The notes: generated from the letters alone by a model not told the origin. Positions 37,772-47,010 are shown, counted from the stretch's first letter. The stretch: 64,000 nt of DNA from Streptomyces sulfonofaciens (GCF_014656295.1 NZ_BNCD01000020.1:1-64000), one strand, 5' to 3'. Made by a program: numbers and translations.

Positions 37772-38181
37772 CGGCGCCGCCCGGCCCGCGCCGCTCAGAG
37801 CCCCGCAACGGACTGCCGTACACGTCCGGCCCGCCCCGGGCACCGCCCGGACCACCCCGGACACCGACCGAGGCCCGCCCCGGACACCTTCGCCCCGCCC
37901 AGGACACCGACCGAGGCCCGCCCCGGACACCATCCGGACCACCCCGGACACCTTCGCCCCACCCCGGACACCGACCGGACCACCCCGGACGTCGACCGGG
38001 TCCCCGCCGGACACCGACCGGGTCCCCCCGGATGCCTGCGCCGAGCACCCCGCGGCCTGCTCGCGACCCGCGGAGCACCCCGCGGCCTGCTCGCGACCCG
38101 CGACCCGAACCGGCATGCGCCCTTCCGCCCACCCGGGTCTAAGGTCGGATCCTGAAGGTCCAGGGGGAGGGGGCAACCGGG
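37772..38181. other. Gap with CCCCGGACACCGACCG-type tandem repeats
   Basis: There is no gene in 410 bases. Units built on CCCCGGACACC are repeated about ten times (37835-38035). Two adjacent exact copies of a 30-base unit beginning GAGCACCCCGCGG follow at about 38043-38102. Confidence 0.7.
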
Positions 38182-38433
38182 ATGGCACAGGACGAGGCCG
38201 TGATCGGCTGTACCGGAGTACTGGTCATCGGCACGCGCGGCTCCGCCGGTCCCGGCGAGGTGCTGGTGCGGGTGCGCGGCGGCTCCGAGACCTTCCTCGC
38301 CTGGTCCGATGAGCCCCTGTCACGAGGGGCCACCGTGCTCGTGATCGACTCCCGCGGCACCCGCCAGGTGGACGTCGTCGCGTGGACGGATCCATTGGAC
38401 GCCACCGCTTCGTACGCCGGTGGCGTGGGCTGA
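38182..38433 (+). CDS. Small NfeD-like beta-barrel protein, SPFH partner
   Basis: The 83-residue protein has a strand-rich pattern (GCTGVLVIGTRGSAGPGEVLVRVRGG, ATVLVIDSRGTRQVDVVAW) typical of the OB-fold of NfeD proteins. It lies 11 bases upstream of an SPFH gene, the usual partner of NfeD. There is no membrane segment. A GGGGGAGGGGG stretch precedes the ATG. The assignment is from pattern and neighbour. Confidence 0.6.
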   Translation: MAQDEAVIGCTGVLVIGTRGSAGPGEVLVRVRGGSETFLAWSDEPLSRGATVLVIDSRGTRQVDVVAWTDPLDATASYAGGVG

Positions 38434-38444
38434 GGAGATGAAGG

Positions 38445-39605
38445 ATGTTCGGTTACCGCGTTCCCGCCCCTGACCAGGCGATGCTGATCTCCGGAGGCAA
38501 GCGTGGGCTGGGTGGCGCACCGTTCCGTGTGGTGACCGGCCACGGGAAGTTCGTCCTGCCCGTCTTCCGCAAGACGCGGTTCCTGACCCTGGCCATGTGC
38601 GAGGCCGAGGTCGAGGAGAAGTGCGTCACCCGGCAGGGCATCACGCTGACGGTGCGCGCCGTGATCGCCTTCAAGGTCGGCAACGACCACGAGAGCATCG
38701 TCAACGCCGGCCAGCGGTTCCTCTCCGACCAGGAACAGATGGCGATCCTGACCGGCCGGATCTTCGCCGGCCACCTGCGGGCCATCATCGGCTCCATGAC
38801 GGTCGAGGAGATCGTCACGGAACGCCAGAAACTGGCCACGGAGGTCCTGGAGACGTCGAAGACGGAGATGGCGAAGATCGGCCTGATCGTCGACTCGCTC
38901 CAGATCCAGTCCATCGACGACGGCGACACCGGCTACATCGAGGCGATGTCGGCCCCGCACAAGGCGGCCATCCGCCGTCAGGCCCAGATCGCACAGGCCC
39001 AGGCCGGCCAGGCCGCGGCCGAGGCCGAGCAGGAGGCCACGCGGCGCCAGGCCGAGTACGCCCGCCAGACCGCCATCGTCCAGGCGGAGTACAACGCCGA
39101 GGTGGACCGCGCGCAGGCCGAGGCCGCCCAGGCCGGGCCGCTCGCCCAGGCGCACGCCCAGCGGGAGGTGCTGGCCGCGCAGACCGAGTTGGCCGAGCGC
39201 AGGGCCGAACTGCGCAGGAAGGAACTGGTCGCCGAGGTGGTCAGGCCCGCGGAGGCGGAGGCCGAGCGGATCAGGCTGCTGGCGACGGCCGAGGCGGAGC
39301 GGATGAGGATCCAGGCGGAGGCCGCGGCCTCCCACGACCGCGTGGCCCTGGACCGGATGCTGATCGACCAGCTTCCGCAGATCGTCAAGGAGGCTTCCGG
39401 CGGGCTGGCCGGGGCCAACGTCAACGTCCTCAACGGCACGGACGGCCTCGGCCAGATCGCGGCCGGGCTGGTCGGCCAGGGGCTGACGATCCTGGATTCG
39501 GTCAAGCAGAACCTGACCGGGGGCGCCACCGGCACCGCCGGGGGCGCCGGTACCGCCGGCGGTGCCCGGCGCGGGACGGACAGCGGCCCGATCGGCATCG
39601 AGTAG
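38445..39605 (+). CDS. SPFH-domain (flotillin-like) protein
   Basis: The 386-residue protein has an N-terminal SPFH domain (about 1-160, with VLPVFRKTRFLTLAM and LTGRIFAGHLRAIIGSMTVEEI). A long Ala/Glu/Arg coiled coil (about 165-310, QAQAGQAAAEAEQEATRRQAEYARQ) and a Gly-rich tail follow. This is flotillin architecture; such proteins scaffold membrane microdomains. No transmembrane helix is seen, so it may attach through the SPFH domain. It is co-transcribed with the small gene at 38182. Confidence 0.88.
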   Translation: MFGYRVPAPDQAMLISGGKRGLGGAPFRVVTGHGKFVLPVFRKTRFLTLAMCEAEVEEKCVTRQGITLTVRAVIAFKVGNDHESIVNAGQRFLSDQEQMAILTGRIFAGHLRAIIGSMTVEEIVTERQKLATEVLETSKTEMAKIGLIVDSLQIQSIDDGDTGYIEAMSAPHKAAIRRQAQIAQAQAGQAAAEAEQEATRRQAEYARQTAIVQAEYNAEVDRAQAEAAQAGPLAQAHAQREVLAAQTELAERRAELRRKELVAEVVRPAEAEAERIRLLATAEAERMRIQAEAAASHDRVALDRMLIDQLPQIVKEASGGLAGANVNVLNGTDGLGQIAAGLVGQGLTILDSVKQNLTGGATGTAGGAGTAGGARRGTDSGPIGIE

Positions 39606-39805
39606 CCCCGGCACCGGGCCGTGCCGGGGCACCGGACCACCGCAAGGACCGGCGCCGTGCCGACCGCGTCCCACGGTCGGCACGGCACTGCCCGTCGCAC
39701 ACGGCACTGCCCGTCGGCCACGGCACTGCCCGTCGGCCCACGGCACTGCCCTCACGCACGGCCGTGCGGCGGAAGTCGGACGGGGCCCGGGCCGCGGTCC
39801 CGACG
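39606..39805. repeat. CACGGCACTGCCCGTCGGC-type repeat cluster
   Basis: Around 39670-39770 the unit CACGGCACTGCCCGTCG appears about four times between the convergent SPFH and lipoprotein genes. A GCACCGGGCCGTGCCGGGGC inverted arrangement near 39610-39630 could act as a terminator. Confidence 0.5.
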
Positions 39806-40447
39806 TCAGTAACCGCCCCCGCCGCTGCCGGTGTTGGTCCCGGTGGGGCTCGGACTGGTGGTGGACATCCTGGTGATCCGCTTGGCCGCCGGGTCGAGCG
39901 CCCACCACTTCGCACCGAACTGGTTGAGGCCCTGCCCCATGGTGTCCCCGGCCTTCTTGTCGCCGGCGAAGTAGTAGACGGGGTGGCCGTTGACGGTCAC
40001 CTGGGTCTTGCCGTCCGAACGGCGGCTGGTGCCGAGCTTCACCGAGGGCGCGACCCCGTTGCCGGCCTTCGGCTGGCCCTGCGTGAGCACCGGCGGCCAG
40101 GCGGCCGCGCACGCGCCGGTGCAGGTCGACTTGGACGTGGTGTCGGCCGCGAAGACGTAGGCCGTGCGGCCCTTGGCTCCCACCATGATCCTCCCGAGGC
40201 CGCTGTTGCGTACCGAGAGTGTGGCGACGCCCTGTTTGGCGGCAGCAGCGGCGGCCGCGGCCGAGGCGCTCGCGGCGGCCTCCCCGCGGGCCCCGGCCTT
40301 CGCCGGGCTCTGCTCGGCCCGGGACACTGTCGAGGACGACTGGTCGTTGCTTGCGGAACATCCGGTGGTGACGGCGGCGGCAAGGGTGACGGCGGCGAGC
40401 AGCGCGGCACCGGCCGCCCGGTCGGCCGCCCAGGTCGTGCGGTTCAT
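39806..40447 (-). CDS. Lipoprotein with secreted repeat (PF03640-type)
   Basis: The 213-residue protein has a signal sequence with lipobox at C30 (TTGCSAS), an Ala-rich linker and two copies of the secreted repeat found in Streptomyces lipoproteins. One copy is RTAYVFAADTTSKSTCTGACAAAWPPVL and the other is GHPVYYFAGDKKAGDTMGQGLNQFGAKWWAL. Family members are membrane-anchored outside the cell; their role is unknown. The two Cys in CTGAC may form a disulfide. Confidence 0.85.
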   Translation of the reverse strand: MNRTTWAADRAAGAALLAAVTLAAAVTTGCSASNDQSSSTVSRAEQSPAKAGARGEAAASASAAAAAAAAKQGVATLSVRNSGLGRIMVGAKGRTAYVFAADTTSKSTCTGACAAAWPPVLTQGQPKAGNGVAPSVKLGTSRRSDGKTQVTVNGHPVYYFAGDKKAGDTMGQGLNQFGAKWWALDPAAKRITRMSTTSPSPTGTNTGSGGGGY

Positions 40448-40986
40448 ACGGACCCCTCGTGGTTGGCAAGGCGTCGTCGGTGACGCTGTTTCCACTACGG
40501 AACAGCCGGGCCGCCCCGGCAATCTGGGTGGCCCATTGGGGCTACCCGGTGCGTGGCGTCCACGGGACGGTGAACGGAGCCGTGGCGGGGTGGCGACGGG
40601 GCGGTGAAGGGGGCGTGGCGGGGCGGCGACGGGGCGGTGAAGGGGGCGTGGCGGGGCGGCGACGGGGCGGTGAAGGGGCGCGGTCACGGGAGGCGTGAGA
40701 CGGTCATCATGCGGCGGTCGTGAGGGGCCTGAGGCGGTCATGGACGGCGGACGCGGGCGGTCGCCATGGGCGGCGGTCATGGACGGCGGTGCTGGCGCGG
40801 AGCACGGCGGTCCGCGTGTACCGGCGCCGCGCCGGTACACGCGCCAGGGCGAGGAATTCCTCTCGCGCGAAAGGCGTTCAGCATCAGTGCGCCGGGCACG
40901 GCCCGCCGGGCACGGCGCGCGGAACCACCGTCCGCAGTCGGCGCCCCGCGGGCGCCGCCCACTCCCTCACAGGAGGTTGCCGAACC
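40448..40986. other. Gap with 33-base tandem repeat
   Basis: There is no supported gene. A unit of about 33 bases, GTGGCGGGGCGGCGACGGGG followed by CGGTGAAGGGGGC, is repeated about three times at 40580-40685, followed by GGTCATGGACGGC repeats. The last 20 bases carry the AGGAGG site for the next gene. Confidence 0.65.
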
Positions 40987-41394
40987 GTGCCGGCCCAGCT
41001 CTCGGACACACTGAAGAAGTACATCGACGACGAGAAGGTCTTCGCGACCGTAGCCACGGTCCAGCCCGACGGCCAACCGCACCTCACGGTCGTCTGGCTG
41101 ACGCGCGAGGGCGACGACCTGCTCTTCTCCACCACCGCGGAGCGCCAGCAGGGCAGGAACGCCGCCCGTGACCCCCGGGTCACCGTGCTGATCAGCCCGC
41201 CCGACGACCCGTACAGGTACGCGGAGGTCCGCGGCACGGCGACCGTCACCCCCGACCCCGAGAAGCGGCTGCCCGACGAGCTCTCACGCAAGTTCACGGG
41301 CCAGGACTACGCGGCCTTCAACCCGTCCTCGGTGGACGAGACCGACCGCGTGATCGTCCGCGTCACTCCCGAGAGGGTGACGGGCCGGCTGTGA
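40987..41394 (+). CDS. PNPOx-like (F420/FMN-dependent) oxidoreductase
   Basis: The 135-residue split-barrel protein starts VPAQLSDTLKKYIDDEKVFATVATVQPDGQPHLTVVW. This matches the PPOX class of pyridoxamine-oxidase-like proteins, many of which in actinobacteria use F420. LLFSTTAERQQGRNAARDPRVTVLI is the second signature. The GTG at 40987 has AGGAGG ten bases upstream; the longer upstream frame is composition noise. The substrate is unknown. Confidence 0.85.
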   Translation: MPAQLSDTLKKYIDDEKVFATVATVQPDGQPHLTVVWLTREGDDLLFSTTAERQQGRNAARDPRVTVLISPPDDPYRYAEVRGTATVTPDPEKRLPDELSRKFTGQDYAAFNPSSVDETDRVIVRVTPERVTGRL

Positions 41395-41607
41395 CGGCGG
41401 GCCGGCGGTCCGGAGCGGGCGGTGCGGCGCCGGGCCGGTACGGGCCGACGGTACGCGCCGCCGGCCCCGAACCGGTCCGCACCGAACTGACCCCGCACCG
41501 GCCCGGCACCGACCCGGCACCGTTCGCGCCGGAGGCGGGCTGACGGCCCGCGGACCGCACCGCGGCCGTCTCACGGCCCGCCGCCGCCGACCGCACCCGT
41601 GGCGGGC

Positions 41608-41841
41608 TCACGGCACCCACTTGCGGCGGTTGGCCTCCCGCACCCGGGCCCGCAGCACCTCACCCGGCTCCGCGGCGCCCACCTCCGCGGGAGGACAGTC
41701 CCAGCTCCGGCCGCCACCGGGCGGCCGCAACCGCACGTGCCCGCCCTCGAACCCCATCACCTCCCCCACCCTGCCGTCCCGCCCGTCGCGCACATAGGAG
41801 CCGACCGCCGGACGACGCTCCCCGGCTCTGGCCGCGGTCAT
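41608..41841 (-). CDS. Small conserved Streptomyces protein
   Basis: The 77-residue protein has an SH3-like beginning (GSYVRDGRDGRVGEVMGFEGGHVRLRPPGGG) followed by a basic helix (LRARVREANRRKWVP). The ATG overlaps the stop of the upstream gene (ATGA), so the pair is coupled. Similar small proteins are common in streptomycetes; no function is known to me. Confidence 0.65.
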   Translation of the reverse strand: MTAARAGERRPAVGSYVRDGRDGRVGEVMGFEGGHVRLRPPGGGRSWDCPPAEVGAAEPGEVLRARVREANRRKWVP

Positions 41842-42053
41842 CGCCGGGCCTCGCCCAGCGCGGCGACCAGGCGCAGGGCCGTGTCCATGTTGCAGCGGCC
41901 CAACTCGACCAGCGGGTAGGGCTCTTCGCTCGCCGCGGTCAGCGGGTCGATACGCAGGGACGGCAGCACCACCCCGAGTGCCGCCAGCGCGCCGCGCAGC
42001 CGGGTCACCACGTCCTCCACGGCCTGGACCCCCTCCACCGACTTGGCCACCAT
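41838..42053 (-). CDS. Small conserved Streptomyces protein, coupled to next gene
   Basis: The 71-residue protein (KSVEGVQAVEDVVTRLRGAL then LELGRCN-like LVELGRCNMDTALRLVAAL) is probably all-helical. A GGGAGATC stretch precedes the ATG at 42053; upstream in-frame starts have no ribosome-binding site. It overlaps the next gene by four bases. Function unknown. Confidence 0.65.
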   Translation of the reverse strand: MVAKSVEGVQAVEDVVTRLRGALAALGVVLPSLRIDPLTAASEEPYPLVELGRCNMDTALRLVAALGEARR

Positions 42054-42799
42054 GATCTCCCAACCTCCACGCTGAGTGTTTGTGTTCTCCACACAGAGTG
42101 GCGGACGAAGGGCCGCCGTGACCACTGTCGGTGAACAACACCACCCTCAGTGGGAAGAGTTCGCGAGGCGCGCGTGCCGGGTCCGCAAGACCTTTCCCCG
42201 CCGCCCCCGCCGCCCCGCCGCGCGCCCCGCCGGTCACCGCCTTCCGGTACCGGTAGCGCGCCCCCGCGTTCCACCGCGGAGGACGTGCAGCAGGAGCCCC
42301 GGGCAGGAGGGTTGCCGTGGATGAGGATCATCCTTCTTTCTCCACGGCCACACCACGCACACCACTCGGCAAACCTGGCAACAAGGGTCCCAGAAAGCCC
42401 AGCAGTCAATCCGCGTCAGCCCGCGTCACCCGGGTGCTGTTTCCCCTCACTGCACTTCACCCGAAGTCAAGGGAGTCGGTGAACGCCCCCGCAAGGAGAG
42501 CGGCGGGCGGAGGCGTCGACACTCCGGCAGGCCGGTCCTGCCGGTCCTGCCGGTCCTGCCGCTGATCACAATTGATTCCGCAGCAGATTCCACCAGTCGA
42601 TTCCACAGTCGATTCCGCAGTCGACCGCAGCCGATTCCCCAGCCGATTCCCCAAGAGGTTGGCGTCATGGCACTCGCCGGCCGGTATCCCCGCCTTCACC
42701 TGTCACGCCTGCCGGTAGGGAAAAGCCCGAGGGCGGCACCCCCGGAAAGGGGGTGCCGCCCTCGGAACGTGGACGGAACGTCCGAACCGCGGTGGCGGC
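42054..42799. other. Gap between small-gene pair and groEL, with short repeats
   Basis: There is no well-supported gene. A frame at 42317-42565 with a GGAGG upstream could encode 82 residues but ends in an artificial CRSCRSCR run made by four CCGGTCCTG repeats (42533-42560). At 42575-42655 a GATTCCGCAGTC-like unit recurs about six times. The groEL terminator is at 42728-42764. Confidence 0.55.
42728..42764. terminator. groEL terminator hairpin
   Basis: A perfect 16-bp stem (42728-42743 with 42749-42764) with a GGAAA loop lies 36 bases past the groEL stop. Confidence 0.85.
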
Positions 42800-44428
42800 T
42801 CAGAAGTCCATGTCACCGCCCGGCATACCGCCCGGAGCGCCCGCACCGGCGGCGGCCTTCTCCGGCTTGTCGGCGACGACGGCCTCGGTGGTGAGGAAGA
42901 GGCCGGCGATCGACGCGGCGTTCTGCAGCGCCGAGCGGGTCACCTTCGCCGGGTCGATGATGCCCTCGGCGACCAGGTCGACGTACTCACCGGTGGCGGC
43001 GTTGAGGCCGTGGCCGGGGGTGAGGTTGCGGACCTTCTCCACCACGACGCCGCCCTCAAGGCCGGCGTTCACGGCGATCTGCTTGAGCGGGGCCTCCAGG
43101 GCCAGCTTCACGGCCTGGGCACCGGTGGCCTCGTCGCCGTCCAGCTCGAGCTTCTCGAAGACCGACGCGGCCTGCAGCAGGGCGACGCCACCACCGGCGA
43201 CGATGCCCTCCTCGACGGCGGCCTTGGCGTTGCGGACGGCGTCCTCGATGCGGTGCTTGCGCTCCTTGAGCTCGACCTCCGTGGCGGCACCGGCCTTGAT
43301 GACGGCCACGCCGCCGGCCAGCTTCGCCAGACGCTCCTGGAGCTTCTCGCGGTCGTAGTCCGAGTCGGAGTTCTCGATCTCGGCGCGGATCTGGTTGACC
43401 CGGCCCTGGACCTGGTCCTGCGAGCCGTTGCCGCCGACGATGGTCGTCTCGTCCTTGGTGATGACGACCTTGTGGGCGGTGCCGAGCAGGTCGAGGGTGG
43501 CGTTCTCCAGCTTGAGGCCGACCTCCTCGGAGATGACCTCGCCACCGGTGAGGATGGCGATGTCGCCGAGCATGGCCTTGCGGCGGTCACCGAAGCCGGG
43601 GGCCTTGACCGCGACGGACTTGAAGGTGCCGCGGATCTTGTTGACGACCAGGGTCGACAGGGCCTCGCCCTCGACGTCCTCGGCGATGATCAGCAGCGGC
43701 TTGCCGGACTGCATGACCTTCTCCAGCAGCGGGAGCAGGTCCTTCACGTTGCTGATCTTGGAGTTGACGATGAGGATGTACGGGTCGTCGAGGGACGCCT
43801 CCATACGCTCCATGTCGGTGGCGAAGTACGCCGAGATGTAGCCCTTGTCGAAGCGCATGCCCTCGGTGAGCTCCAGCTCGAGCCCGAAGGTCTGCGACTC
43901 CTCGACGGTGATGACGCCTTCCTTGCCGACCTTGTCCATGGCCTCGGCGATCAGCTCGCCGATCTGGACGTCAGCGGCGGAGATGGAGGCGGTGGAGGCG
44001 ATCTGCTCCTTGGTCTCCACGTCCTTCGCCTGCTCCAGCAGGGCGGCGGAGACGGCCTCGACGGCCTTCTCGATGCCGCGCTTCAGCGCCATCGGGTTGG
44101 CACCGGCGGCAACGTTCCGCAGGCCCTCCCGGACGAGCGCCTGGGCGAGGACGGTCGCCGTCGTCGTACCGTCACCGGCGACGTCGTCCGTCTTCTTGGC
44201 GACCTCCTTGACGAGCTCGGCGCCGATCTTCTCGTACGAGTCCTCGAGCTCGATCTCCTTGGCGATGGACACACCATCGTTGGTGATCGTGGGCGCGCCC
44301 CACTTCTTCTCCAGCACGACGTTGCGACCCTTGGGGCCGAGGGTCACCTTGACGGCGTCGGCGAGCTGGTTCATGCCGCGCTCAAGGCCGCGCCGTGCCT
44401 CCTCGTTGAACGCGATGATCTTGGCCAT
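42800..44428 (-). CDS. groEL2: 60-kDa chaperonin GroEL (stand-alone copy)
   Basis: The 542-residue chaperonin begins AKIIAFNEEARRGLERGMNQLADAVKVTLGPKGRNVVLEKKWG. It has the ATP-binding GDGTTTATVLAQ motif and the AVEEGIVAGGGVALL signature, and ends in a GGMPGGDMDF tail. No groES precedes it, matching the second, unlinked groEL of streptomycetes. GGGAGG lies before the ATG. Expression is likely repressed by HrcA through two CIRCE boxes at 44589-44651. Confidence 0.97.
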   Translation of the reverse strand: MAKIIAFNEEARRGLERGMNQLADAVKVTLGPKGRNVVLEKKWGAPTITNDGVSIAKEIELEDSYEKIGAELVKEVAKKTDDVAGDGTTTATVLAQALVREGLRNVAAGANPMALKRGIEKAVEAVSAALLEQAKDVETKEQIASTASISAADVQIGELIAEAMDKVGKEGVITVEESQTFGLELELTEGMRFDKGYISAYFATDMERMEASLDDPYILIVNSKISNVKDLLPLLEKVMQSGKPLLIIAEDVEGEALSTLVVNKIRGTFKSVAVKAPGFGDRRKAMLGDIAILTGGEVISEEVGLKLENATLDLLGTAHKVVITKDETTIVGGNGSQDQVQGRVNQIRAEIENSDSDYDREKLQERLAKLAGGVAVIKAGAATEVELKERKHRIEDAVRNAKAAVEEGIVAGGGVALLQAASVFEKLELDGDEATGAQAVKLALEAPLKQIAVNAGLEGGVVVEKVRNLTPGHGLNAATGEYVDLVAEGIIDPAKVTRSALQNAASIAGLFLTTEAVVADKPEKAAAGAGAPGGMPGGDMDF

Positions 44429-44588
44429 GTGAAGTGGTCCTCCCGGACAACAGAGGTCTCCCCCTGCCCTGTGAGAGCCTGGGGGCGGATTGCTCCGGAC
44501 CGCGCTGGCGCCCGCGACGGACGGCCTGCCTGCCCCTGTGGTTCCTTGCCCCACGGCGCCTGCGGACCTCACCGACCCGGTCCATCTT

Positions 44589-44615
44589 TTGTCACTCTCA
44601 CCTTCAGAGTGCTAA
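44589..44615. promoter_or_regulatory. CIRCE element 1 (HrcA operator)
   Basis: TTGTCACTC-N9-GAGTGCTAA. The right arm matches the consensus fully, the left arm at 7 of 9 positions. It lies in the groEL 5' leader just downstream of the promoter. Confidence 0.85.
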
Positions 44616-44621
44616 CGCCAA

Positions 44622-44650
44622 TGATTAGCACTCTCCCCACCCGAGTGCAA
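44622..44650 (-). promoter_or_regulatory. groEL promoter TTGCAC-N17-TAATCA
   Basis: On the minus strand TTGCAC (44650-44645) and TAATCA (44627-44622) are separated by 17 bases. The -35 box and spacer are covered by CIRCE element 2, so HrcA binding would block polymerase. Confidence 0.7.
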
Positions 44651-44651
44651 G
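44625..44651. promoter_or_regulatory. CIRCE element 2 (HrcA operator)
   Basis: TTAGCACTC-N9-GAGTGCAAG. The left arm is perfect and the right arm matches at 7 of 9 positions. It overlaps the groEL promoter. Confidence 0.85.
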
Positions 44652-45090
44652 GTTCGCCCGTCATGACCGCCCGGTCGAGGGGCCCGCCCGCGGCCGGTGC
44701 ACGGGCGGCCGGAGGCGGCGCCGCGGACGCGTGCGGGCGGGGCGGACGCAGGTGGGCGGCGGGAGAGGGGCGGGAAGCGGACGGACGAGGGGGGAACGCG
44801 GACCGGATGCGGACCGGATGCGGACGGGCGCCGCGCATCGCCGGGAGGGTGCGCCGAACGGGGGGCGACGCGCGGCGTGCGGCGACGCGCGGCGTGCGGC
44901 GACGCGCGGCACGGACGCGGGCGCACCCCGCAGCCCGCACCACGGGCACAGCCCGCCCCCGGCACACCCCCGGGCCCCGACACAGCCCGCAACTCCGCGA
45001 CCCGGGCACAGCCCGCACCCCGGGCCCCGGGCACAGCCCGCGCTCCGGGGGCGCGGCGCGTGACGAAGTGGCCGCACCCCCGGGCGCGGC

Positions 45091-45127
45091 GAAGGGCCCG
45101 CACCCCGGGTGGGGGTGCGGGCCCTTC
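45091..45127. terminator. Cold-shock gene terminator hairpin
   Basis: A perfect 16-bp stem (45091-45106 with 45112-45127) with a five-base loop lies 30 bases past the csp stop. Confidence 0.85.
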
Positions 45128-45157
45128 AGAAAGACGTCGCTGTATTCAGTCGGCGCT

Positions 45158-45361
45158 TCAGCCGGCCACACGGACCATGTCCGCCTGCGGCCCCTTCTGA
45201 CCCTGCGAGATCTCGAACTCGACCCGCTGGCCTTCTTCCAGGGTGCGGTAGCCGTCCATCTGGATCGCACTGTAGTGGACGAAAACATCCGCACCACCGT
45301 CGACCGCGATGAAGCCGTACCCCTTCTCCGCGTTGAACCACTTGACGGTGCCCTGAGCCAT
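45158..45361 (-). CDS. Cold-shock protein (CspA family)
   Basis: The 67-residue single cold-shock domain has RNP1 (KGYGFI) and RNP2 (VFVHYSAI). It binds single-stranded RNA/DNA as an RNA chaperone. GGGGAG lies eight bases before the ATG. It sits beside groEL as in other streptomycetes. An AT-rich leader of about 300 bases upstream is unusual for this genome. Confidence 0.95.
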   Translation of the reverse strand: MAQGTVKWFNAEKGYGFIAVDGGADVFVHYSAIQMDGYRTLEEGQRVEFEISQGQKGPQADMVRVAG

Positions 45362-46731
45362 GCCTAACTCCCCTATTACTGGCCCTTGCACAGGACCGCA
45401 CTTCGCGGACCCGGGTCAGACCTCACGCCCCAACGGTTGGGGGTGTGCGCCGGAACGCGTCGACCGCGGCTGAATGTATCTGTCCAACTGCCGTCTGCAA
45501 CAGGTCAATCGGACGAGAAATCCGGGCAGCACACTTCGGAAATAATAGGAGAATTCCCAAATATTCAGGGCAATTCGGGCCGGGCAAAAGCCGTGAAGGG
45601 CTAAAAAGAGCCAGGCACTTTGGCTATTTCTCGACGGCAAACGGCTGCACTTCATCCATGCCCGAGAAAGAGAGAGCGGGGCTGTTCCCCAACTCTACCG
45701 CCTTCAATCCAACTGAATTGACCCCTCCGCTTCTTTCGAAGCGGGGCGTGCGGAGTGGGAGGGGGGGCGCGAGGGGCGCCCGGAGGGAGCCGGGGCGAAG
45801 AGCGGGGTGGGAGCGGGGTGGGAGTGAGGCGAGGGGGTGAAGCGTGGGGTGGGGCGAGAAGGGCTCAGGGAGGCTTGCAATGGTTTGTGAAGGATGCCCG
45901 GAAGAGTCCCACGAGGATCTCGGGGAGCCGCCGGGCCGGCACAGGGGACTCGGGTCGCACGGCCCGGGTCTCGGGTCGTACGGCCCGGGGCCCGGGGCCC
46001 TGCGGTACGAAACGCGACAGGGCCGCCACAACACGCGAGAGCCCGAGAGCACGGGACGGGAAGCGACGGAACCGAGAGCGCGGGCCGGGGCGACGGGGCG
46101 CGGGACGAGGATGGCGGCCCGCCGCACGACGGCCGGTGGAGCTCCGGGCCCGCGGGACCGGAGAGGCTCTGCTGCCGGAGGGCGGTCGGCGGGGCCCGGG
46201 CTGTGGGCCCGGCGAGGCCCTGCGGGGGCGTGCAGGACGGGACGCGGATCGCGGGGCGCGGGATCGCGGACGGCTCGGGTGAAGGGAATTCCCGGGACGG
46301 CGCGGATGGCGCGAATGGACCGGGTCCACGGACGGCGGGAACGGCGCGAGGAACGGGTCCGCGGACGGCGCGAATGACGCGAATGGCACAGGTCCACGAA
46401 CGGCGCGAACGGCGCGAACGGCGCGAATGACACAGGCCCACGGACGACGCGAACGGCGCGAGGGACCAGTCCGCGGACGGCTCGGGTGGCGCGCACGGCG
46501 GGGGGTGGGCGAGCCGTGCGGCCCGTGTGGGCGCTGGCGAACCATGCGGCCCGCGGGACCCTGGTCACCCGGCACACGGCGGCGGGACCCTGGTCACCCG
46601 GCGCACGGCGGCGGGACTGCGGGCCGTGTCGTGGCCGGTAGGGGCTGCGGCGCGGGCGTCTCGATCATCCCGGCTGCTTCGGTCGGCGTGCCGGCGGGGG
46701 GCGCGGCGCGGCCGCGCCCCCGTGGCCAAAA
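45362..46731. other. 1.4-kb gene-free region: AT-rich csp leader and GC-rich repeats
   Basis: Positions 45440-45745 are strikingly AT-richer than the surroundings and contain a CCGCTTC-TTTC-GAAGCGG hairpin at 45727-45744. This stretch is probably the cold-shock promoter and long 5' leader. Positions 45750-46520 are low-complexity, including GAACGGCGCGAATGACGCG-like units at 46300-46470. Positions 46535-46620 hold a duplicated GGGACCCTGGTCACCCGGC unit. The long frames here lack good starts and family motifs. Confidence 0.6.
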
Positions 46732-47010
46732 TCAGCAGCCGCCCGCGACCGCCGGGATGATCGAGACGCCCGCGCCGTCGGGGGTCGCCGTCTCCAGCCC
46801 GTCGGCGAAGCGGACGTCGTCGTCGTTCACGTAGACGTTCACGAAGCGGCGCAGCTTGCCCTGGTCGTCGAGGACGCGCGCGGAGATGCCGGCGTGCCGG
46901 GTCTCCAGATCGGCGATGACCTCGCCGAGGGTGGTGCCCTCGGCCGGGACCTCGGACTGGCCACCGGTGTAGTTGCGGAGAATGGTCGGGATACGGACGT
47001 TGACGCTCAT
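46732..47010 (-). CDS. MoaD/ThiS-family sulfur-carrier protein
   Basis: The 92-residue ubiquitin-fold protein (SVNVRIPTILRNYTGGQSEV, FVNVYVNDDDVRF, GAGVSIIPAVAGGC) belongs to the MoaD/ThiS/CysO group. It ends in GGC rather than a free GG, so the last Cys would have to be removed before thiocarboxylation, as in carriers paired with JAMM peptidases. It lies about 100 bases downstream of thrC on the same strand. A role in cysteine/methionine-related sulfur transfer is an inference. Confidence 0.85.
   Translation of the reverse strand: MSVNVRIPTILRNYTGGQSEVPAEGTTLGEVIADLETRHAGISARVLDDQGKLRRFVNVYVNDDDVRFADGLETATPDGAGVSIIPAVAGGC

Larger units (their letters stand above)
44429..45157. other. groEL regulatory region and repeat-rich gap
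   Basis: Positions 44429-44660 are the groEL leader, with CIRCE boxes and promoter. Positions 44690-45060 are GC-rich low-complexity DNA with GCGACGCGCGGCGTGCG repeated three times near 44870-44910 and CCGGGCACAGCCCGC repeated about five times at 44945-45055. There is no gene. The csp terminator follows. Confidence 0.7.

Noticed and set aside
42317..42565. Possible 82-residue gene with GGAGG upstream
   Set aside because: No family resemblance, and the C terminus is made by a CCGGTCCTG repeat; kept only as a note in the gap entry.
44429..44660. groES upstream of groEL
   Set aside because: No coding sequence for a 10-kDa chaperonin is present between the CIRCE boxes and groEL, or just upstream.
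45624..46577. Minus-strand frame of 317 residues ending MDEVQPFAVEK
   Set aside because: It is mostly low-complexity Arg/Pro/Ala; it lacks a good start and ribosome-binding site, and lies in the csp leader region.
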